A stretch of DNA of 48,239 bases, taken from positions 1 through 48,239 of the forward strand of contig UQRY01000009.1 in the NCBI GenBank assembly GCA_900543675.1. Direction: 5' to 3'. Under the pieces are notes generated by a model. The model made no database searches, was not told the origin of the DNA, and saw only the letters and a program-made list of their open reading frames with translations. This document shows, one piece after another, positions 8,682-16,918 of this stretch. Source of the stretch: an uncultured Mycoplasmatota bacterium (lineage in GTDB: Bacteria; Bacillota_I; Bacilli_A; RF39; UBA660). Within the stretch, counting starts at the first letter, position 1. Each line of letters begins with the position of its first letter. Both the position numbers and the translations under genes were made by a program.

Positions 8682-9470
8682 TTAACGATAATGTTTAGCT
8701 TTTGCGCCCTCATGACGTTTTAATTTTATTTCCCCTCTATTCGCCAGTTTTCTTTGAAGAGATGCCTTTTTAAACTTTTCTTCTAGGCGTCTATCAATCT
8801 CACGAACAAATAAAGGTTCCATTTTCTTTAACATGATTGCTAAATAATCATCTGTTAAGTATTTCTCGTTCTTTTGCCAGTAATAATTTTTTATACTTTC
8901 TATATAACCAGGATTGTTTTTAAGTGACTGTTTACAAAAGTTTACTTGGTCTAAATAATCATCGATTGCTTCACCATCTAAGATTCCATATACATTCTTA
9001 TGCTCTAATAGATTCATCACTAATTGATTAGCACTCATAAGTACTAAACGGCTGTAGATTTCCTTAAACACTAAGACACAGTCATTAGGAGAAAAATTTT
9101 TCGCTTTCATGACATAATGATAATCTCCAGGTACTGGAAAATATTTAGACTCAAATAAGTGACTATCTAATATTTGATCATAATGTCTTGTAAAAATATC
9201 CGCTTCTTCGTTGGGTAAAGATAAAATAGCGACTAAAGCCGCATAATTGGTTTGTAGAAACTTTTCATCTAGAGCGATAATACTATTTCTAATTGTTTCA
9301 TAATTCTTTTTCCCCCACGCACCAGTCATTACCTTGTCTCTCATTGTGGTGTATAGAGTGATAATTATTTCTTGTTGTTCATTGTTTTCATTATTTTTCA
9401 GCTTATCTATCTCAGTAAACGGATTTATAGGAATACCCGTACAGAAGTTTTTATTTAGTAATCGTTCCAT
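8682..9470 (-). CDS. Uncharacterised protein, 262 aa
   Basis: I do not recognise this family. The protein is soluble, rich in Asn, Lys, Tyr and Leu and predicted helical throughout, with no signal peptide or membrane segment. The last 30 residues are strongly basic (KLANRGEIKLKRHEGAKAKH), which could bind nucleic acid or ribosomes. It converges on the SpoVB-like gene (24 bp between stops) and is separated from the gtrA operon end by a large hairpin. Its general look resembles other unknown proteins in this window (18575-19576, 38735-39268), but no shared motif is obvious. Confidence 0.6.
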   Translation of the reverse strand: MERLLNKNFCTGIPINPFTEIDKLKNNENNEQQEIIITLYTTMRDKVMTGAWGKKNYETIRNSIIALDEKFLQTNYAALVAILSLPNEEADIFTRHYDQILDSHLFESKYFPVPGDYHYVMKAKNFSPNDCVLVFKEIYSRLVLMSANQLVMNLLEHKNVYGILDGEAIDDYLDQVNFCKQSLKNNPGYIESIKNYYWQKNEKYLTDDYLAIMLKKMEPLFVREIDRRLEEKFKKASLQRKLANRGEIKLKRHEGAKAKHYR

Positions 9471-9539
9471 TTGCTTTTACTCCTTTTCACATACTTGCCT
9501 ATTTTAACAGAATACTTTCTGTTTTTCAAGAAAAAGAGG

Positions 9540-9583
9540 AATTCATATGTAGTACTATTCTTGATAGTCCTAACGAATGAATT
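9540..9583 (-). terminator. Long-hairpin terminator of the murG-to-gtrA operon
   Basis: Minus-strand transcripts leaving gtrA can form a long imperfect hairpin: an outer stem of 9540-9546 with 9577-9583, and an inner stem of 9550-9558 with 9564-9572 (one mismatch). It is followed by CCTCTTTTTC. Confidence 0.65.
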
Positions 9584-9585
9584 TC

Positions 9586-9990
9586 TTATTTCTCAATAAA
9601 AATTTTTCTAGTAACAAAATTCCAAACCATAACGATGGCAGTAGCAACTATTTTGGTTAACATGTAATAGATGTGTAAGAGATCAGAGCCCACATACATG
9701 ACCACTTGATTGATGCCTAAACCAATGACACTTAAAATTACAAAGATGGTAATTTCTTTTGCGGTTTGTTTTTTGGTAACATCGAATACCCATTTGATAC
9801 TTAATATATAGTTAAAGATCAAAGATACGGTAAATGAAATTACTGAGGAAATTAAATAGTGAATACCGACAAATTCGGTTAATACATATAGAAGTCCATA
9901 GTCGATCAAGAAAGCGACTCCTCCAACTACGCCAAATTTTAGAATTTGATCGATTAATTTTTTATGTTTCTTAATTTGTTTTTTTATCAT
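9586..9990 (-). CDS. GtrA family membrane protein
   Basis: The 134-residue protein has four transmembrane segments and the GtrA signature: LKFGVVGGVAFLIDYGLLYVL near the N-terminus, a central NYILSIKWVFD loop and the C-terminal MVWNFVTRKIF. GtrA-type proteins are thought to move undecaprenyl- or polyprenyl-linked sugars across the membrane or to help a GT2 enzyme do so. The start overlaps the end of the GT2 gene by 20 bp, indicating coupling. It is the last gene before the operon terminator. Confidence 0.88.
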   Translation of the reverse strand: MIKKQIKKHKKLIDQILKFGVVGGVAFLIDYGLLYVLTEFVGIHYLISSVISFTVSLIFNYILSIKWVFDVTKKQTAKEITIFVILSVIGLGINQVVMYVGSDLLHIYYMLTKIVATAIVMVWNFVTRKIFIEK

Positions 9991-10918
9991 TTTGCATCAC
10001 CTGATTCAAATATAGTTCGTATAGTTGTCGATGTTTTTTGACAATCACACTTAAGATCACGCCAGATATCCAAAGTAGTAGCGCAATGACTAAGGAAATT
10101 CCCGCTACAATTAAACTTGGGAATCGTGGCACTAGTCCTGTTTCAAAGTACTCGAGGAAAACGGGAACACCTAGGATTAAAGAAACAAGTAAAAACAAGG
10201 CAGCAATCAATCCGAAGAACATACCAGGCTTGTACTCTTTAAATAGTGTCGCAATCGTCTTTAGTACTTTGAATCCATCTTTATAGGTATTTAGTTTAGA
10301 TACACTTCCTGCTGGGCGATCACGATAGTTAACGGGGATTTCTACTAGTTTGAAGTTTTTATCTACCGCATGAATAGTCATTTCTGTCTCTATTTCAAAT
10401 CCTTTAGATAAAACAGGAAATCCTTTAACAAATTCATAACTAAAGGCACGATATCCTGTCATGATATCTTTAATTTCATTATGGAACAGTTTATTGATGG
10501 AAAAACGAACGATGCGATTTCCAAAATTGTGGAAGGGACGTTTATTCTCAGTAAAGTAAGTTGAAGATAAGCGGTCTCCAATTACCATATCGGCTTTACC
10601 AGATAATACTAGCTCACACATTTCTTTAGCATTTTCAGCCGGATAAGTATCGTCACCATCGATCATTAGATAACAATCGGCATCGATTTCTCTAAACATC
10701 GTTCGAATCACGTTTCCTTTACCTTGACGATATTCATGGCGAACTACTGCGCCTGCTTTTTGAGCAATTGATGCGGTTTCATCACGAGAATTATTATCGT
10801 AAACATAAATCGTCGCATCAGGTAATACTTGTTTGTAATCTTTAATTACTTTTTCGATTGTCTGGGCCTCATTATAACATGGGATTAAGACCGCTATTTT
10901 TCTTTTTTCTTTAGACAT
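9971..10918 (-). CDS. GT2 glycosyltransferase (polyprenol-phosphate sugar synthase type)
   Basis: The 315-residue protein has an N-terminal GT-A domain beginning IAVLIPCYNEAQTI, with YDNNSRDETA and the metal-binding DGDDTYP (DxD) motif near residues 93-99, and the acceptor-side MTGYRAFS. Two C-terminal membrane segments (about residues 230-290) anchor it. This is the DPM1/GtrB type that makes undecaprenyl-phosphate-linked sugars on the inner face. It overlaps both the upstream membrane protein gene (8 bp) and gtrA (20 bp), so the three probably form one sugar-transfer module: sugar loading, flipping, and transfer outside. Confidence 0.88.
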   Translation of the reverse strand: MSKEKRKIAVLIPCYNEAQTIEKVIKDYKQVLPDATIYVYDNNSRDETASIAQKAGAVVRHEYRQGKGNVIRTMFREIDADCYLMIDGDDTYPAENAKEMCELVLSGKADMVIGDRLSSTYFTENKRPFHNFGNRIVRFSINKLFHNEIKDIMTGYRAFSYEFVKGFPVLSKGFEIETEMTIHAVDKNFKLVEIPVNYRDRPAGSVSKLNTYKDGFKVLKTIATLFKEYKPGMFFGLIAALFLLVSLILGVPVFLEYFETGLVPRFPSLIVAGISLVIALLLWISGVILSVIVKKHRQLYELYLNQVMQNDKKTN

Positions 10919-12749
10919 GATTTTTTCCTTCTTTCCATACTTTTAACATGAGTAAAACCAAAGCTGGCATCACAAATACATAAGGCATCGCATATCGGAA
11001 ATATGTATTGACCGGAGATGCGATACAGACCAAAAGAGATACGAGTAAAGGACTTAATACAATGATATATTTTTTCATTTTCCTATCGATGAAATAACAG
11101 CTCGTAAGAAACATCAACCAACTACTAAATCCAACATTAGCGAGTAATCCTAAAACAGGAATATAAGGGAAACTTACGCCAAAGGAAGATAAAACTTGAC
11201 GAAGAGGTCCTAAATTATTGTAGTGATAGTCGACGAGATCGTTTTGAGTGATTCTATCATCGTATTTATAATACACATACCACTTGGTTGAATTCGGATA
11301 GAAATAGCCATATACGTTGTTCATCGTTGCTTGAATATAAGTATCCGGATGTTTGATTAGACCTTGAAGCCAATAGTGGAAATACTGAGATAGTTCTTCA
11401 TTGGTTGTATTTTTGTTGTACATATTCTTTACAGGGTCAGCCTTTTCTGGATCATATCGTTCGGCTAAATCATCGTAACCTAAGATTTTATCGTATAGTT
11501 CTTTTTCTTCTTCTTTAATTTCGTCACCGTGTTCTTTCACGTAACGGGCTGTTTGTTGAAAAGGAAGCGATAATACTTCGCGAATACTTCCTTCACTAAT
11601 CCCAAGAGCAGGAATCAACACTTTAGAATAGGTTTGCGTTATCGCTAAGAAAAGAATACACACAACAGCTAAGCGTCCCCTACTCTTTTTATTGGTAAAA
11701 ATAAGAAATGGTAAGGATAAAACAACCACGTAAAGGCCATTATTTCTAAATAAAGTAATCAAAGTAATGACAAGTAGTAACCATAATGCATATTTTAAAG
11801 ATATCTTTTTATCTTGTTTAAAGTGGATTAAATCGAAAAGGACAAGGACATATAAGATGATAAAGGCGGTATAATAAGTATCTTTTACTCCTGACATCGC
11901 ATAAAGCGGAAACATTGGAACAAGAGCATAAATAGCGAGTAAAATTAAGCGATATTTATTAGGAATTCCTACTTTTTTTGTATAGCTAATCGTATAAGCA
12001 AACACACTAGCTAACGTTAAAGTTTGTAGTAAGGAATAAAGAAACAAGCCAAAATTATCATTCAATATCATTCTTCCTAGTTGAATACAACCTCCAAGTA
12101 AAGCTGTGTGTATAACTGGATGATGAGTGGTCATGTTCACATTAGGATCCCGTTGAATGACCCAATCAATATATTTGGTGTGTTCATTAAAATATTGTTT
12201 GATTTGAAACGAAGGGTCAGGGGACAAGATAATCGGATAAAAAGCGATGATATAAATTAACCAACAAAGAAGTAAAATCACTAAGCTAGTAAGAAAAGGA
12301 TGACGTTCAAATAAATCTAAAAAGCGACGAATATATTTATTTTTTACTTTTTTTAATGGAGTTAATGCATAGTTTTCTAGTTTTACCGCTAAGAAACTAA
12401 GAATACTTTTAAAAAGGAAGAAATAACCTATCGCCATGAAAATAGATAGGGTAAACAACAGTAAATTACCGAAAACTAGATCCCATGAATCTATTAATAA
12501 ATAGCTTTTTCCAAAGATCATGAAGAAGGATAAAATTATCGCTAGGATAGTTTCACTTCTAGTTGTCTTTTGGCGATACTGATGATGGTACCACCCAGCT
12601 AATAAGAAGAAAACGAAGGTGACCACAAATAAATCTTGTGTGAAAATATTAGACGAAGAGATTTGATCCTTATAAATTCCTTCTATATTTAAGAAGAAAG
12701 CACTGCTTGTACATAAAGTGATCAATAGTATTTCTAATTTCTTTTTCAT
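10911..12749 (-). CDS. DUF6020-like polytopic membrane protein (possible GT-C type glycosyltransferase)
   Basis: The 612-residue protein has about a dozen hydrophobic segments and a large loop after the central segments (around residues 155-215: SPDPSFQIKQYF, then TTHHPVIHTALLGG). The loop with acidic and histidine residues between early membrane helices recalls GT-C fold enzymes, and the overall sequence matches the DUF6020-type family. It probably transfers a lipid-linked sugar to an envelope acceptor outside the membrane, given the GT2 and GtrA genes that follow and overlap it. Start ATG has AAGGAG 7 bases upstream. Substrate and acceptor are unknown. Confidence 0.7.
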   Translation of the reverse strand: MKKKLEILLITLCTSSAFFLNIEGIYKDQISSSNIFTQDLFVVTFVFFLLAGWYHHQYRQKTTRSETILAIILSFFMIFGKSYLLIDSWDLVFGNLLLFTLSIFMAIGYFFLFKSILSFLAVKLENYALTPLKKVKNKYIRRFLDLFERHPFLTSLVILLLCWLIYIIAFYPIILSPDPSFQIKQYFNEHTKYIDWVIQRDPNVNMTTHHPVIHTALLGGCIQLGRMILNDNFGLFLYSLLQTLTLASVFAYTISYTKKVGIPNKYRLILLAIYALVPMFPLYAMSGVKDTYYTAFIILYVLVLFDLIHFKQDKKISLKYALWLLLVITLITLFRNNGLYVVVLSLPFLIFTNKKSRGRLAVVCILFLAITQTYSKVLIPALGISEGSIREVLSLPFQQTARYVKEHGDEIKEEEKELYDKILGYDDLAERYDPEKADPVKNMYNKNTTNEELSQYFHYWLQGLIKHPDTYIQATMNNVYGYFYPNSTKWYVYYKYDDRITQNDLVDYHYNNLGPLRQVLSSFGVSFPYIPVLGLLANVGFSSWLMFLTSCYFIDRKMKKYIIVLSPLLVSLLVCIASPVNTYFRYAMPYVFVMPALVLLMLKVWKEGKNHV

Positions 12750-12767
12750 TCTAGTACTCCTTGTTTT

Positions 12768-13541
12768 TTATTCCATAATCTGAAAATGATTACCTGAATC
12801 TAGATAAAGGATTCCTTTTTGGCCTCCTATTTTTTCTAAGACATCTTCATAGTAATTTAATTGCGTAAATTTCGTTAACGTTAAATAAACATAATTTCCA
12901 TCCGTCATATATAAAAGAAAGCGATCTTTGTCCTGTTCGTTAGGATTATAAGTGATTTCTGATATTTGGGTACGAACACTTGCTTGTAACTTGTTCATTC
13001 CAGAGACAAAAGCATCATATTTATTACTAGGCACATAATTGAGTAAGAGCGGAACGGAATAAGCACTATCTCCATCGTCGACTTCTGTTTGATCGTCCAA
13101 TACTAGTTTTCCATTATCTTGCTTACGGAATAAAATTTCGTGTTCTTTAACTGTAATCGTCACTTTTCCAAAGAAAACTTTTTGAATTTTAACATCGGCA
13201 ATTAAAGGATTTTTTTCGATACCCTTTTTCATTTTTTTAGAACTTGTCAGTAAAAAAGACGGATAATCTTCGATTCCAGCTAGCTCGATTAGTTGTTGAT
13301 CAGATAATAATTGATTCCCGACTAAGTAGATATTTTTGATGGGAATTAAACTAATATATTTTCCTAGAAGAACAAGAATAACGAGTGCAATTATCACTAT
13401 CAGGAGGGGCAAAAGTTTAAGTTTTATTTTTTTCTTTACTTTTTTTTCACTTTTTCCGGTTGAACTTGTCGTTTTATGATTTTCGATTGGTTTTTTTTCT
13501 ATATTCTTTTTTCCTTGACCCTTTTTTTCTTTCTTTTTCAT
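12768..13541 (-). CDS. divIB: Cell division protein DivIB/FtsQ
   Basis: DivIB (FtsQ) is a bitopic divisome protein that holds FtsL/FtsB (DivIC) and regulates septal peptidoglycan synthesis. The sequence shows a long Lys-rich cytoplasmic tail, one transmembrane segment (KLLPLLIVIIALVILVLLG), then a POTRA domain beginning IPIKNIYLVGNQLLSD, and a beta domain (FLLYMTDGNYVYLTL). Two starts are possible: ATG at 13551-13553, or ATG at 13539-13541, which has GGAG at 6-base spacing; the latter is used. It lies just after murB, as in the dcw cluster of Firmicutes. Confidence 0.88.
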   Translation of the reverse strand: MKKKEKKGQGKKNIEKKPIENHKTTSSTGKSEKKVKKKIKLKLLPLLIVIIALVILVLLGKYISLIPIKNIYLVGNQLLSDQQLIELAGIEDYPSFLLTSSKKMKKGIEKNPLIADVKIQKVFFGKVTITVKEHEILFRKQDNGKLVLDDQTEVDDGDSAYSVPLLLNYVPSNKYDAFVSGMNKLQASVRTQISEITYNPNEQDKDRFLLYMTDGNYVYLTLTKFTQLNYYEDVLEKIGGQKGILYLDSGNHFQIME

Positions 13542-13554
13542 TTTTTTCTCCATC

Positions 13555-14460
13555 TTATTCCCAATTTTTAAATTCTTGTTCTACTTTTAAATCAATTTTA
13601 TATTTGTCATGTACTTCTTCTTGAACGAATTCAATTAAATCTTTGATATCCTCGGCACTAGCATTCTGGTAATTGATAATAAAGTTAGCGTGTTTATCAC
13701 TAATTTTAGCTCCACCCTTCATTAATCCTTTATAACCCAAATCTTCGATTAATTTACCGGCAAACTGTCCTTCTGGATTACGGAAGACACTTCCTGCGGA
13801 AGGATATTCTAATGGTTGGGACTCTATTCGTCTTTTTTTCCGTTCTTTGACTAATTCTTCGATTTCTTCTTTATTACCTGGTTTTAATTTCATCGTTACT
13901 TCGAGACAAATATAGCCAGGATGTTCTTTAAAGAAGGATGTTCGATAATGGAAATTGAGTTCCTTATTGACCATTTGAATCACTCGAAGTTTCGGGGTTA
14001 GTACTTTTACTTGGGTAACTACATATCCCATATCACTTTTATACGCACCGGCATTCATGTAGACAGCTCCCCCTACACTTCCTGGAATACCGGTTGCGAA
14101 TTCTAAGCCAGATAGTGATTTTCGAATACTTTGATAAGCTACTTTCATTAGGGAAGCTCCAGCTCCTGCCACGATCTTATTATTTTCAATTCGAATATCG
14201 TTAAATTCGTCCAGTTTAATGATTACTCCCTCATAAGGACGGTCACTAAATAATACGTTAGAACCATTTCCTAGTACCATATAAGGTACATCTAGGGCTT
14301 GTAGTTTACGGATCAACTGAACTAATTTATCGGTATCAGTAGGAAATACCATAATTCTCGCTATTCCCCCTACTTTATACGTTGTATAGTTCTTTAAGGA
14401 TACATCCGTTAACACTTTACCATAATTTTCTTTTTTTAATTCTTTTGCTAATTCTTCCAT
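13555..14460 (-). CDS. murB: UDP-N-acetylenolpyruvoylglucosamine reductase
   Basis: MurB reduces UDP-GlcNAc-enolpyruvate to UDP-MurNAc with NADPH and FAD. The 301-residue protein is the normal size for the type IIa (Bacillus-type) enzyme. FAD-binding motifs are visible: YMVLGNGSNVLFSD near residue 60 and SGLEFATGIPGSVGGAVYMNAGAY near 115-138. The active-site PSAGSVFRNP is near 220. It starts 2 bp after the murG stop region and ends directly before divIB, so murG-murB-divIB is one transcript. Confidence 0.96.
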   Translation of the reverse strand: MEELAKELKKENYGKVLTDVSLKNYTTYKVGGIARIMVFPTDTDKLVQLIRKLQALDVPYMVLGNGSNVLFSDRPYEGVIIKLDEFNDIRIENNKIVAGAGASLMKVAYQSIRKSLSGLEFATGIPGSVGGAVYMNAGAYKSDMGYVVTQVKVLTPKLRVIQMVNKELNFHYRTSFFKEHPGYICLEVTMKLKPGNKEEIEELVKERKKRRIESQPLEYPSAGSVFRNPEGQFAGKLIEDLGYKGLMKGGAKISDKHANFIINYQNASAEDIKDLIEFVQEEVHDKYKIDLKVEQEFKNWE

Positions 14461-14462
14461 GT

Positions 14463-15551
14463 CTATTCTCCGTCGTCTATTAATTTTCTTAGTACTTGGT
14501 AGATTTTCGTCGCACTGTCTGTTACCGCTAAAGATTGTGCATTCTGTTTTAATTCTTGGTATTTCTTTTTATCTTTAAGGGTATCATCGATTAAATCTAC
14601 TAACTTTTGTTTATCGTAATCTTTTTCTTCCAAGATTAAAGCCGCCTTCTTGTTTTCCAAGGCTTGTGCATTCTTTAATTGATGATTGTGTGTAACATAA
14701 GGGCTAGGAATCAAAATACTAGGAATTCCTAAAGCGGTTATTTCGGCGATTGTCGATGCGCCTGCTCGTGATACTATTAAATCAGTTTTATGAAGAACGC
14801 TCAACATATTATTTAAATATGGCATAATTTTAACATTATTTGACACTTTTACTGATTTATAGGTTTCGTAATAATTCTGTCCAGTCACAAAAATAACTTC
14901 ATAGGGTTTATCTTTAAATAAATTAAGGGTCTCTTTTAGTTTTTGATTCATCGTCGTTGAACCTAAAGAACCCATGACGATTAGAACGAGTGGTTTGTTC
15001 TCAGTTAGACCTAAACTTTTCTTATCAACTGGGCGACTAGATAATACTTCTTCGCTACGAGGATTTCCAGAAAAGAAAACTTTGTTTTTAGGAAAATACT
15101 TCGTACTTTCTGGTAAGGACACCCCTATTTTATCGGCATAGCGCGATAAAAAACGATTGGATACACCAGGAATAGAATTTTGCTCATGAATGAAAGTTTT
15201 GTAGCCTAGTTTTTTGGCACTAGAAATGACCGGTGTTGTTACATAGCCTCCTATGCCTAAGACAACATCTGGTTTAAATTCCTTTATTTTTTCCTTGACT
15301 AAGGAAACGCTTTTCTTATATTCCTTCCACACTTCGATATTCCGCCATGGTCTTTTTCTATCTAAGCCAGAAAGCTTTATTCCAAAATAAGGAATCCCCG
15401 CTTCCGGAATAATTTTATGTTCCATACGATCGGTTGTTCCAATATATAAAATTTCACTATTCGGTTCTTTTTCTTTGATTTTATGAATAATCGCTAATGC
15501 GGGATAAATATGTCCCCCGGTTCCCCCAGCACTGACAATTGCTCTCATCAT
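14463..15551 (-). CDS. murG: Lipid II synthase MurG (UDP-GlcNAc:lipid I GlcNAc transferase)
   Basis: MurG adds GlcNAc to lipid I on the inner membrane face to make lipid II. The 362-residue protein has the N-terminal SAGGTGGHIYPALAI loop, GIGGYVTTPVI, the HEQNSIPG motif (around residues 130-137), VIMGSLGST and the C-terminal donor-binding segment SRAGASTIAEITALGIPSILIPSPY. All key features are intact. The start is one of two adjacent ATGs after AGGATG. It heads the murG-murB-divIB-DUF6020-GT2-gtrA transcript. Confidence 0.96.
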   Translation of the reverse strand: MMRAIVSAGGTGGHIYPALAIIHKIKEKEPNSEILYIGTTDRMEHKIIPEAGIPYFGIKLSGLDRKRPWRNIEVWKEYKKSVSLVKEKIKEFKPDVVLGIGGYVTTPVISSAKKLGYKTFIHEQNSIPGVSNRFLSRYADKIGVSLPESTKYFPKNKVFFSGNPRSEEVLSSRPVDKKSLGLTENKPLVLIVMGSLGSTTMNQKLKETLNLFKDKPYEVIFVTGQNYYETYKSVKVSNNVKIMPYLNNMLSVLHKTDLIVSRAGASTIAEITALGIPSILIPSPYVTHNHQLKNAQALENKKAALILEEKDYDKQKLVDLIDDTLKDKKKYQELKQNAQSLAVTDSATKIYQVLRKLIDDGE

Positions 15552-15568
15552 ATCACATCCTATATTTG

Positions 15569-15577
15569 ATTATACCA
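15569..15577 (-). promoter_or_regulatory. Extended -10 promoter for the murG operon
   Basis: TGGTATAAT on the minus strand is a perfect -10 box with the TG extension, about 18 bases before the murG start. No good -35 box is seen at 17 bp. Confidence 0.5.
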
Positions 15578-15726
15578 TAATTATATGATTTTCATGATAC
15601 GATTTTTCACTTGTTTCTCCAAAGAAAAGGCAAAATGAAGATCAAAGACTAACTTTCGCTTCCCTTTTCATTTTTCATCTTATTTTTTTTGAAGGTTAAG
15701 CGTATTTTTTTGGTAATTCAATTCTT

Positions 15727-16742
15727 CTACTTTTTTTGAGAAGAACCAACTTGTGTTTGTTCGTTATAAGTTCTTAGATATTGTTCAATTATCTCTCTTT
15801 TTCCGTTATCGACTACATATGGCGCAAACTCTCTAAAATTTTCCCCGTTTTGGGCTAGTGCTAAAAATAGTCAATATCGAATCTATTTAAATATGCTCTT
15901 TGTGCTTGCAAGGACAACTTAGCTCCTAGATTAGGGTGTATTATATAAATATCTTCTGTTTCTTTGCCACTCAAAATCGTTTCTTTTGCTGCATTTTTCT
16001 TGTACGCTAATAAATCAACACAATAGATATAATCATAGACAAATAATAATCTTTCAAAAGAATAAGGTAGTCCATGTTTATTTTTTTATTTCATTATATC
16101 TTTCTTCTAAATATTTAAGTCCTTCATTATTTTTATATAGATAATTGATAGATACAAAATAATCCTTAGATACATTTAAAATGATCACTAATTTGCTAAG
16201 TAAATTGTCATAGAGTTCATAATTGTGTAAATTAGAAACGACTATCCCATCTCCTAGCATTCTTAATGTTTCAGAAGGAATTCGTCTTGGTTCAAACTGT
16301 ATTTCATATATTTCTTGATAAATTTTTTCAGCGAAATATCGCGTTTGGGCTTCCATGATTAATCGACCAATATTACTTTCCTGATTAATTCCTACCTCAT
16401 CATTTTCAGGATTTGTTTGTATCGCATGATGAAGTTCATGATAAACCGTAATTTCTCTTAACGGTTCTTCCAGATTATTTCTGATAAAAATAGTTTTTGT
16501 CTCTGGATCTCTAAATCCCTTAACATCGCTACCATTTTCTTGATAAATTCTATGATTTTCGTCATAGAATTCAATTTTATGCGCATAGCAAAAAGTATTA
16601 TCCATTAATTCTTGTAAGCCTAACTGTTCAGGAATCATTTTATCATTTACAGCAACATAAAAATAATTCGTAAAATATCTTAAAGCATCTTCATCTATAC
16701 TACTATTTTTTGTTTAGGCAATTTTTTTATCTCTTCTTCCAT
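15727..16742 (-). pseudogene. Frameshifted HExxH metallopeptidase-like gene
   Basis: Four open segments in changing minus-strand frames join into one plausible protein of about 335 residues. Segment 1 starts at the ATG at 16740-16742 (GGAGA 8 bases upstream) and gives MEEEIKKLPK. Segment 2, through to the stop at 16078, holds the zinc-binding HELHH near the middle of its 186-residue ATG-started part. Segment 3 (about 16082 to the stop at 15861) begins NKHGLPYSFERLLFVYDY. Segment 4 (about 15861-15727) begins LALAQNGENFREF and ends in a stop at 15727. Each junction lies at an A or T run, as expected of slippage or of homopolymer sequencing error. The longest intact frame alone is 16078-16638. 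HExxH with a downstream Glu-containing helix suggests a metallopeptidase, of no family I recognise. Confidence 0.65.
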
Positions 16743-16888
16743 AAAATCATTCTCCGTTTTCCATTCATATATTTACAATAATCAAATTTATACGAAAAAT
16801 ATAGCATACTCTCCTTCATTTGTCGTTTTTTCCCTGTTCAAAAGGTCTTATCGTGAATAAAATTAATTATTTTATTGAATGGATACTA

Positions 16889-16918
16889 AAAAATTCACAG
16901 GATAAAAACATGAAAAAA
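16889..16918. repeat. Target site duplication and terminal inverted repeat, left end of the IS
   Basis: AAAAATTCA at 16889-16897 is the target duplication; the inverted repeat 16898-16918 matches 18346-18366 in reverse complement. Confidence 0.85.
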
